64,000 bases of DNA. Origin: Crossaster papposus (Eukaryota > Echinodermata > Asteroidea > Velatida > Solasteridae). The stretch is from assembly GCA_037893245.1 (NCBI GenBank), contig JBAIAA010000352.1, forward strand, positions 2,108,001 to 2,172,000, given 5' to 3'. Positions within the stretch are counted from its first letter, which is position 1, and every line of letters starts with the position of its first letter. Positions 12,701-24,700 of this stretch are shown piece by piece. A program made the position numbers and the translations under genes. A model generated the notes under the pieces. That model was not told the DNA's origin, did not search any database, and saw only the letters and a list, made by a program, of their open reading frames with translations.

Positions 12701-15700
12701 TTACTCGAAATAAAGATTTGGGAAGTGACATCTGTATGTTCAACCGAGTTTTAGGCTATTGAGTTAATATATGGAACTGCTTCGTGGTTAATATCACTAC
12801 TAAAAATCACTTTTTATAATTGCACGTCATCTATTGCTTGTTCCCAACTTCTCAGGCGAAACGAAAACAAATAGCGTATTGGGTCACTACACGTGTTTGT
12901 ACAATGTACAGTCGTACGCGTGTACATAGTATGTCGGTACAATAAGAGCGCATACTCCACGCACAGCATGCACAAGGTAATACACGTGCTTTTCTCCCAC
13001 GCACGACTTGCACGCCGCGAGCTAATGTCATTTTAAACAAATCTGATTGGCCGTCTAAAACAACGACCAGAACATTTTTCATTCACAAATAAGGTTTCGT
13101 CACACCGATTACTCCAGTACGGCCTCCTATTGGCGCCTGCTCTGATTGTATCGTCGTACGCCCGCCCTGCAAACAGGGCGATATTATAATACATGTACCA
13201 GTACATGTACATCGCCGCTGCATATGCTGCGAACGCACACGCAGTAGGAATCGCTGGTGGCCGGCATGAATCGCATGATGAGCCAATTGAATCACTGCCA
13301 TTGATGCAGGATACCAACTGATAGCTAGCATGATCGTGGGAAGCAAGTTCGCAGTGTGCCGGTGCAGTGCATGGGCATTACGACTGGGCATCGGTCGCTA
13401 ACAATCGGCATTTCTTTGATAGACATATCAATGACTTTACAAACTCAAACAATGATTCCACAAAAAGTAAGCTTTTAATTTTCAATAATCCATCACAGTG
13501 ATACATTTTTACAAATATAAAGACTGATAATGAATCTTAGGTGTTGAAGAATTTGCCATGAAGATGCAATTACGTGGTTTGCCGGTTCGACGTAGCATGC
13601 AGTGATCGCTGTAATTTGTTTGGGTTGATAATAATGACGTAATACCCACTTAACATAACACCTCGGTATTACCGAATACCGCGGTTTTTTTGGTCACGGT
13701 ATCCCGGTATAGTAAAAGGCAATACCGTCCACTCATTCCTCGAAAGGTTTCTTGAGCCAAAATGTCAACTTGGACAGCTTGTTCAGGTTCCCCCCCCCCC
13801 CCTCTCCTCCCAATACACCATTAGTAACTGCTTGAATTATCAGGAATGGGTGGATTTGTCAGGTTGTATTTTATAGTAAATATTGTTTAAAGGTCAATGT
13901 ACTGTAGGATACACTATTGGTAATTACTTGAATTATCATGAATAGGTGAATTTGGGGGGTTGTATTTTATACTATGTAAATATTGTTTAAAGGTAGGATA
14001 CACCATTTGTAATTGCTTGAATTATCATGAATGGGTGGATTTGAGGGGTTATATTATATAGTAAATATCGTTTAACTGACCTGTCCGAAGTTTTACAATC
14101 ATAAATGCAGAGAAAAGCACGAAAAACAGCGTTTGTTTTCAACCGGCGTCGAGCAGTTATTCTTATGTTATTTGTGTTTTTTCGCGATCGCCGTTAGAAT
14201 AATTACAGGATATCTAGCGCAATCCTTTGGCTGGATGCCTACAATCATTATTTACTTTCAAATAATTAAGATATTTTCTAATAATTCGGTAGTAAATGTT
14301 TTCGATATATATGTGCAAATGGTGTATCCTACCTTTCAACTGACATCATGGATGCTGAGAAAAAAAGCCAGAAAACTGGCGTTCTTTTTCAACCGGCGTC
14401 GGCCAGTTCTTGTTGTTCTTGTTGTTCTTTTTTTCACGCGATTGTGATTTAAAAATAAAATAAAAAATCAATTTTTCAAAACAATTACAGGAGATCTTGT
14501 GCAATAATTTTCCTGTACTCCTACCGGTACATTTATAGGTCATTCCACGAAGTTGAGGAACACCTGGTTATTGTCCAAGTCCCATAAAACTAAAGAATAA
14601 ATCATGAACATGTTTAAAAAATAAACCTTGTAAACTTACTTAACAGAAAAGAACACAAATAAAGGATTATTTTAAAACTGATTTTGTTGATATTTGTGGT
14701 AAATTTTTTTTTTTTTAAATCATAAAAAGGTGGTTTCCGGTTATGTAAAAGTGAAATATTTGTGACAAAATAAATTGGCATTTTAAAAACCAATTAAGTG
14801 GTTTAAATATAATACAAAAAAGTCTCATTCGTTTTTATTTCTTGGCATATAATGCACCCTGTATATTCCATAACACTATTCATGTTGATCACCCCTATTT
14901 TATAAGTGGCCTCCACTTTTGTTCAAGGGTACGGACGTATCTTGTGGTTTCCGTTTAGATATAAGGGCAATACGTCCAGAACGAGATTTAATTTGTGTGC
15001 CCTGGATTTTTTTTTTTAAAGTGCTATAACTCATTTTATTAGCTATGATCTGGTGCACCTTTCCCCAACTCATCGTTCACGTGTTGCGTTTCAATCTTAC
15101 GATATATATATTTTTTTGGTTCAAGCGCGGCACGGTTTCCGGAGCCATTTCCTTACGTCCACAACCTTCAGTGTTCCGTAAAACCACAATACACGCCCCC
15201 GCGTTCGAAATGCTTTCTTCCATGCCCCGCAGACCAAGTTGGGAAACCCCCAAACAAACTCACATGTCAGACAAATTCTCTGTGTGTGAAAATAACCGCT
15301 GGTGAAATGTGGGTTTCCGCACGCTACGTCCGGGGGGGTAGTTACGTCACCAACTTTCTTGGAAGTAAATCTAACTATTAAATGAAGCCGTAATTGATTT
15401 TGCAGGGCCAAATTGTATAACCAAACCAAATCTGCGAACAATACATTTTGTTTTAGCGCGTGTGTATTTACTTTCGATTTGTTTCACGAATTTGAGTTCG
15501 ATTTGAGAAAGATTCCCACGGTTTCCGCGCAATACGCCCGTAACCGCATGGCCAGGACCGCACCATAACTAACGATGGGGGAAGCATCATATTCCGTTCT
15601 GAGGTGTCGTACTCCAACCAGTAAATAAAAAACAGACGGATATTTTCAAACTGGAAATGTTAATCATTTATAGTCATCACATTATCCGTATTTGTATTGT

Positions 15701-18700
15701 TCGGTAATAGTTTTATAAAATAAGAAACAAGGTAAGTTTATAAGAAACAAAATAAGGTAAGTTTTTACATAATCCCTGTTGACAAATGGTAGATTCTGTG
15801 TTTACTTGTCGCTCGTTGGTAATGCGTCTAGTCCCTATATCCTATGAGCATCAATAATGCAGTGCTATGTCAGAGCACCATACTATAGCGAACTCGTGCG
15901 CGCGCCGCGCTGTGAGTGTGATGTCGCGTGGAATTATCGGCAACAGTTTTCTACAAAATTGCACGACTTATTGGAGTTGAAATTAATATCGTTTATGAAA
16001 ATGGACCTTGTGAATATTTAGATTGTAACTCGACAATCTGATTAAATATCCAGTCTGAGTAACGACTTTTTTTGTAGCCTACAAATCGTCGTTTTAACGT
16101 TAATCCGAACCAAAATGCGACCATGAATGATGACGAACATGACGAATCGAATCACTTGACAACGAAAACAGATTTGACCATCAAAACGGCCACAGAACTA
16201 CTAAATGCGCCACCGGAGACACAAGTACAGACCGATGACTAAGATTGAGGTACTAATGTTTACTAATGATCTGGATGAAAAGTGAAATTTTCCGTTTATC
16301 GGCAAATATTCTGACGCAAAAACCACGCGGGCACCATTTTTAACGGCTATTTGCAGCGCTGCAATTGACTTGTGGATAAGGCTATGCGTAGCATATACAG
16401 GCCAATCACAGGCGCCTCTACCAAATCAAAGTCGCATGTGATTGGTGGAGGCGCCTGTAATTATTATACAGCTATTTCGATTTGCCTGTCATTACTACGC
16501 ATAGCCATATCCACAAGTCAATTGCAGCACTACACATAGCCGTTCAAAATGGCACCCGCGTGGAATTCGCAACGAAATATCGCCAATAAACGGGAAAATT
16601 CACTTTGTATTCATATGATAAGTACATTTTAAAACCTCAGTTTTAGTCATCGACCTCTACTTGTCTCGCAGGCGGCGTATTTAGTAATTTTGTGGATGTC
16701 TTGATGGTCGAATCTGTTTTTGTTTTAAAATGGTTGGGTCGGTTTTTTTGCTACTGCGTGGTGGACATGTTGGAGTTTGACAAAATGACAGCCCATCTCC
16801 CACCCCAGTCCCAATATTATGCCGACTACAAAAGGCGGTTTAACTGGTAAATATCCAGCTTTACAAACAATTAGGCCTAGGCAAAATAAAAAACAAAACA
16901 TGAGTGCCCTCGCTCGCTTCCTTTTTTGGGACAATTCCTCTTTTTCCCACTGGTTAAGATGTGGATTAACAGGAAATGGTTTCCAGTTACATCCACAACC
17001 CATTGAAGGGAGTTATTTAATAACCTCAAGATTAATTAATGCAATTCTTCTGGCAAATTTGGTTGAAGACTGAAATAGGGGGAGTACAAATGCAAACAAA
17101 AAACATAATAACTTGCATAAATATATATTTCTTCAAGTTGAATATGAATTACAAATGATGATAAGTATAGTTTAAATAATGGAATTTACCGAATACCTTA
17201 AGACACTCACCTTAAAGTCAGTTGTAGCAGAACATTTCTTTCTTTTTAAATTCTTTTTGTAAGGATACTTGCAAACATTCAGAATGTAACAAATGTATCT
17301 TGAAAATATTTCTTTACCTAGAGGAACTGTCACCTAAACTCGGTATGGTTTCCGGAGGTTACATCCACAACCTGCCACATGATGCATGATAAACGAGGCC
17401 GTATATTTCTTTGCGTGTCAGGGTTATTTGAAAAATATTATTAGTTCAGTGAAATATGGTTAATAGTCTATCCAAATTTGAGAAGCATTTAATAAATAAA
17501 TGATTTTGAAATTTCAGCTTCTTTGTCACACTTTGTTATCCAACTTCATGGAATGACCCATATACATGTAAGTCCGTAAGATATTTCTTAATTCGGTAGA
17601 AATTTTTTCTTGATATTTGCAAATGGTGTATCCTACGGTGTACATGTACCTTTATGAAAACCTGTCGAAAATGTCACAGTTCTTCCCACCCCCCCCCCCC
17701 CCCCCCAGAAAAAAATGGGATTTCTTGATTTGTAAGCGCCAAGGACATTCAAACGTAATTGAAATGCTATTTTCTTATTTCCACTTTCGTCTTTACAGTT
17801 TGTCTTTATCGTTAAAATGTTAAAGGTTATTTCTAACTTTTGCTTTTGCTGTATTTTCCAGGAATGGATTGTGATTTTGGGTTAGTATTTTATAGCAAAG
17901 TTTTTTACCCTGATCTGTTAAAAATATAAAATGTATGGCTGGAAATTACATGTACACACAAGCCTATGACAGCGGCTGCGGCTACTTTGCATAGACTTGT
18001 TTGTTATATTAAGCCACAGCCAAATAAATTTGGTGTCAGCCGTACATGTACATGTACATCTAGACCTGGCATTCTAGTCCAGAACCCAAAGTCTACAAGT
18101 ATATGTGACCCGCTCATCGAAATCAGGAATAAGTCTCGAAATGACTTTTTAAAATATGCACATGGTGAGATAGGGAATTTCATAAGCTTTCTAATGATAC
18201 CCATCACCAGTGTGTATCTTCTTAGGTTAACGAGTTATGGTCTGATGAAGATGACAGGTGTATATTTATTTGCCGAATCCACATTCCGAAAAAAACAGCT
18301 TTGAAATAAACAAAATTGACCAAAATCATACGGACAGCGCACACAAATCCTCTTCATTTTCATCTTTATTGATCGTTTTTACATACAAGACATTAATGAC
18401 AATAATCTGTGATAACTACCGGTACACTTCCTAAAAATACAATGTTCAGAAAATCGACTTGGTCACGATTTTCACCCATGGATGCGTTCACTTCAACGAC
18501 CAATTGCGTAAAACGGCCCCTGCTACATGTACATGTACATGTACTTATTCCTGATCACGATGGAGCGGGTCACATATTCTGATTGTCTAAACAGTAAATT
18601 GTCTAAGCTTTGCAGTTTGTTTTAAACGTTAAGTCGTTAAGAATTTTCTGTCTGTTATCATTGCAGGTGCTTGTTGTGTCATAACTATGTTCATCTCGGC

Positions 18701-21700
18701 AAGTGGTTCGTTCGACCCTACGAAGGCCTCCCCGCGTCGCCCGACTCGTTTAAGTAAGGAATCCATTTCCAAATCATATTTCTTGGTATCCCATTTTGGT
18801 ATTGGGTTTTGTTCCTGGAACTTGGGCCATTGGATACAATGTCACCAAGTTCTAGGTATCAGACTTTCTTTTCAACTGAACAGTAACAGTTAGAAGGCAG
18901 AATCAGTGTCAAAAAGATTGGACATATATGTTCAAACGTCAAGTGTTTGTACAACTCAGATGCTTTCCTAATTCGGATGTAAACTCAAATTTTTGTAAAC
19001 TCAAATGTTTTTTTTGTTAATTCAGATGCTTTTTTAGTTCGGATGCTTTCCCAATCCGGAAACTATGGGGGCCCTGAAGGGGCATCACACATCGCAGATT
19101 CTTCAATATCGCACTTTCTGCGCAAATTTCAATGATGTCGTACATACATGTATCTAAGCAGATATTTAAGCAGATTTTTAGGATGTCGCACATTTTATGG
19201 CAGATTTTTGCACAGATTTCTGCGATGTCAAATATTTTCTGCGCAGATTTCTGTAATGTCGCACATTTTACTGCAGATTTCAATTTCTGCGCAGATTTCT
19301 CAACCTGAACAGATTTCTGCAATGTCGCACACACGTACCGCAGATTTCCATGTACCGGTATCTCTTGGTTCCAAGATGTTACTATTGTATTTTTGTAAGA
19401 ATCCGAGTTTACAAAAAGCATCCTAAAAAACACACGTTCGAGCTTTTTGACACTGATTCTGCTTCATACAGAGCAGGGCCCAATTTCACGAAGCTGCTAA
19501 GAACAAAAATTTGCTTAGCACTAAAAAAAGTCTTGATCAGTAAAAACAGGTTACCAGCCAAATTCCATGTGGTTTTCATGCTAAGCAAAAACAAGCTACC
19601 GGGGTACATGTATGTAAATACATGTACCAATCACAAACAATAAACATCACCTGAAAAATGGGCTTTAACCCTGTTTTTGCCAAGGACACATTTTTATGCT
19701 AAGCAAATTGTTGTACTTAGTGAAATTGGCCCCATATTTGTGTGTGTGAAGTATTTTTAACTTTGTGCAACTTAAAAGCTTAGCAAAACTTCAACAAACT
19801 TCTTGAGCACCCTCAAGATTTTGAATACTTTTGGTCTTGCTTCAAATGAAAAAAAGTAAAGAAATGTAGGCTGACTGAGCAACTGATTTTTATGAACTTT
19901 ATGTCAGCAAGTCAACCCTATGGTATTTTTTCAAAAAGATTGTCGGATCCATAAAAGTGAAAATCGTCCAACGAAACCTGTGTGTGCTTCTACATATTGT
20001 GCATTAAAATTAGACACCGTCAAATAAGCAGCAGAATTCTCTTGTATTTCGGTCACCAAACATTCATGAAAAAAAAAAAAAGAATGCTGGTCAAACCGTC
20101 GGTACCCAGACAACAATCTGCAAGGGGTAAACAAGGCATGAAGTCAATCCACCCTGACACACGCTGGTAATCAACCATCTTGTCCTCCCCAATGGGTTAT
20201 GTTACGTGTACATGTACACGTTGCGTCGCGAGACTTCTTTTTTTTGACAGTTGGTATTTTACACCGGATATTTCCCCAGTAAACGATCCCTGACGCATTG
20301 ACACATTCCAAACAGTAAATGTTTGTACACTCACATTTGTTGATGTACATGTACAGTACATGTACTGTAGGTATACAAAACTGTACATGTGTACATGTAC
20401 CAGTACCATGTGTACATTGATTCGCATTTTTGTATCACTGTGGAGACATGGCTTTGTTCTCGTGTACGAAATGGATAAAAAGTCGAGCACGTTTTTCAAA
20501 ATGCTCCCATTTTAACCACAATTATTTCCCTCGGTTGAAATTTCGACCCAATGTACCCTACATGTACACGTGTACATGTATATTATACCCTAACCCAAAC
20601 ACTAACCCTTGCTAACCCACATCCTAACCCTAGTTTTTGAGTTATTAGGGGAAATCCAAAAAACTAATTTGTGAAATTCCTAGTGGAGAGTGGAGACCTA
20701 TTCATCTATAGAAATTACCCTTTGGAGACCTTTTCACTCCCATTGTCCCCATTGTGTTCACGTCTCCAGAGGGTACCGTATTTCGCATCATGTACCGTTC
20801 ATGTACCTACGGTACGTACACTACGGGCATGTAACCATGTGCATGTGTAACGAGGCTGTTGAGCTATAGCATTGAAATGCGGTTTCCTTTTGTGGAAATC
20901 AACACAATTGAAAACACGCTGGACATCATTTGCAAAATCAAAATCTTGCTGCATGTGCATGTTTTTGAATTAGTCGTACATTTTGTACATGGACCTTAGA
21001 ATCTTGTGATGAACATTAGGTAAATGCACACGACATACATGTACTGTACATGTACACAGGACTCATCTTGGAAATGACAAGATCAAAGTTAATTATTGTT
21101 TTTTAAGGTAGTATACACCATTGTTTATTGCTTGAATTACGGTATCATGAATAGGTAGATTTGGGGGGTTGTATTGTATAGGTGTTTAACTGACCTGTCC
21201 GGAGTTTTACAATCATGGATGCCGAGAAAAGCACGAAAAACAGCATTAGTTTTTAACCGGCGTCGAGCAGTTATTCTTGTGTTATCTTTGGCCGGACGGC
21301 GATTGGAATTGTTCTATATAAAATTCAATTTTTGGAATAATTACAGGATATCTACATAGCACAATAATTTTGCTGGATGCCTAGAATCAATTTACTTTCA
21401 AATAAGTAAGATTTTTTAAATAATTCGGTAGTAAATATTTTTGATATCTGCAAATGGTGTATCCTACCTTTAATAAAGTGAAGCACAGGTGTGTAAAAAA
21501 AATAACTCGTAAAAATGTGAGGATTTGGAACTGTTTGGGGATCAAATTGATTGATACATGGACCTGTACATCAACATTTCTATTGTCATTCAAAAAAGTA
21601 CTTTGACTTGTTTACAAAACAAAACAAAGTCTTTTTAAATAGCCAAGAAAGGAATTATGGTTTTTTTTGGCCAAAAAACAAATTGAATATATGCAACCAC

Positions 21701-24700
21701 ATCTGTTAAAGCTTCCCTTTGTATTCGCGGGAGAAGTCTTTGTCGTGCCAAATTTACACAATTACTGATTTTTGTGTTTGTAATTAAAGGTTCATATGGG
21801 ATACACCATTTGCAGATATTGATAGAAAAAAAATTACTACCGAATTATTACGAAATATCTTACTTATTTAAAAGTAAATTATGATTGTAGGCATCCAGCC
21901 AAATGATTGCTCTACATTTAGATATCCTATAATTGTTACGAAAAAATTGTTATTGCCGTCCGGCGATCGTGAATAAGAACAACATAAGAACCACTGCTCG
22001 ACGCCGGTTGAAAACGAATGCTGTTTTTCTTGCTTTTCTCAGCATCTATGATTGTAAAACCTCGGACAGTTCAGTTAAATGATATTTACTATAAAATACA
22101 CAACCCCCCAAATCCACCCATTCATGATAATTCAAGCAATTACCAATGGTGTATCCTACCTTTTTAAATGATGTACATGTACATGTATAAGTACAGTACG
22201 ATACATCGGTGCGGACATAAAAATCCACATGTCATTTAACCCATTTTCATTTGTGTACATTACACTGCGTCGCCCATATTTAGGGCAGTGCCGTGTGTCC
22301 ACACATTATGATGCATTCATATTGTGTATGCCACGAAAAGACAACAATTGACTACCCAGAACCAAATGAAACGCGAGAAGAATTGAATCAGCCCAATTAT
22401 GTGCATTATATCCTATAATCACGGCTAGCGAAATTATTTGTTTTCATATTAATATTAGCTGCGCTGATTATTCTGGCTCCATTGGCATTATTGTCTCCGC
22501 CGACACGACTTAATATTCATTCCTTTACTCCCACCTCTGCCACCAAAAACAGTCGGCTGAGCTTGACTGATGAATTGCCCCGGTATAATACATTAACGCC
22601 ACTGACCTTGTGCACTACGGCCCCCAGCGCCGCCAGCACAGCGCAGCGCAGCACACCACAGCACGGCGCAGCGCGTGGGTATTATATTGACGTGAACGCA
22701 CACCAACACACGGTGCATCTTCATACTTTAAACCGCAAGGGCCGGTCTCGGACCATGCATGATTAAACAGAGGACACCTGATAGGCAGTTGCCGTCACCG
22801 TGCCGACCAGAACGGCGCTGGAGAATATTACAAGTTGCTTCGCTCTTCTCTCCTAAAAAAAACCGGAGGAGAAATAAATATATTAAAAAAACCATAAGAA
22901 AATGGAGTACTGTATGTATATTTATGCAGACAAGCAGGGGATACGTTACATGCAGTAATTTGTACTGTGCGTGTACCGTAATTGAGCTGTATGTTGATTT
23001 TATTTGGGTTACTCAGAATTCCAAATTATGCTAAATGATTTCTGAATTGGGATCCAATGACCTGTCATACATACTGTTCATAACATTTTATTAATTTGTT
23101 ATACAAAATCGTAAATAAGAATTCAAATTTCAATCCGAAATGAAAATAAGGTTCAATAGTCCGAAGACTCATTAAATAATCCGACAAAAAAACAAACCAG
23201 ATTAGTTACATGTACATGTACGTATTATTTGGTAATGAATTTAATGATTTTTGAATTGGGATCTAATGATGTGGTATTGTTCATAACATTTTATACATTT
23301 CCTATACCAAAAAAATCCCCAACATACAGAATCGTAAATAAGGATTCAAATTATAATCCCAAATAAAATATAAGGTTCAATAGTCTGAAGATTCTTTAAT
23401 TAATCCGACAAAAAAAACAACAGATTAGTTACATACCGGTACCTAGCATGTACATCATTTGGTAATGAATTTAACTGTATGATTTCTGAATTGGGATCCA
23501 ATGACCTGTCATACATTTGTTGTACTGTTTATAAGATTTTATTAATTTTCCATACAAAAAAATCCTTAATAATATACAGAATCGAAAATAAGGATTCAAA
23601 TTTTAATCAAAAATGAATATAAGGTTTAATAGTCCGAAGATTCATTATTTAATCCGGCCAAAAAAAAAACAGATTAGTTACATAACATGTACATCATTTG
23701 GTAATGAATTTAACTGTATGATTTCTGAATTGGGATCCAATGACCTGTCATACCGGTACATTTTTTGTACTGTTCATAAGATTTTATTAATTTTTCATAC
23801 AAAATATTCCCTAATAATATACAGAATTGTAAATTAGGATTCAAATTATAATCCAAAATGAATATAAGGTTTAATAGTCCAAAGATTCATTATTTAATGC
23901 GACAAAAAAACCCACAACAGATTAGTTACATATACATGTACATACCGTACATGTATTATGTACATCAATTGGTAATAGATTTATCTGTACATATGCTGGA
24001 CAGTTTTCTTTCCCATAAAGGTGCCCTCTTCATCAGGATTCTTATTTCAGATCCAAAAGGGATGCAGCTCAGTTACACTGGATACGAGATCAAGTGTCAT
24101 TGGATTTGCAGTCTGGGACACTTGTCAAAGTAAATTATCACAGCGCGCGCTGTGCACAGATGTACGGTATACATACATACTGTACATGTACAATGTATGT
24201 GGCAATGTACATTTTTGTATACGGCATGTCCAAGACAAAACCCAGCAACACTTTGTCAACACTTTGACCAAGGTTTTGGAGGAGTACTACATGTACATGT
24301 ACCTGTACAAAACAAAATAAGACTGTAGTTTTGATTCCCGATAAACGTTTGTACATGTACCTGGGTGTTTCAATTGTCGTTGTGTCGGTTGCAAATTTTT
24401 ACCAATTTTCATTTGTTTTATTCCGCTTGTCAGTTCTACTTCATAATTGCATTCCGGGTTCTATCTTCCCTTTTTTTCTAATTTCTTTTCTTTCTCACTT
24501 GATTTATTATAGTTAATTGGGTTGTTTTGGGGTTTTTTTCTTTTTTTTCTGTCTGTTTGTTTCTTTGTTTTTCTTCCCAAATCCTCCAAAATCAATAAGA
24601 TTTTGCACACACCCTAGGGAGTTAGGGTTATAAAACTGATCATGTTTTCTTGTGGTACCGGTACCTGTAGGACGGCTCTGTAGAGGTGCTGGTCACCTGG

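Larger units (their letters stand above)
9704..18666 (+). other. MED13: MED13 intron, 9 kb
   Basis: The intron runs from the GTAAGTG donor to the TCATTGCAG acceptor. It is almost wholly explained by the giant palindrome, the family-A nest, the 3 kb foldback and a family-D element. I see nothing identifiable in 10012-10640 or 17700-18100 beyond CATGTACATG runs and a C-tract. Confidence 0.8.

Noticed and set aside
11209-13391. Mirrored 76-104 codon frames in the palindrome
   Set aside because: Identical because the arms are identical; no domain or transposase motif seen.
16725-17073. 84-92 codon frames on both strands in the 3 kb element
   Set aside because: Overlapping opposite frames without transposase motifs (no DDE/D pattern, no zinc finger).
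20580-20640. Interstitial telomere array
   Set aside because: Only scattered CTAACCC-like words, no regular TTAGGG tandem.
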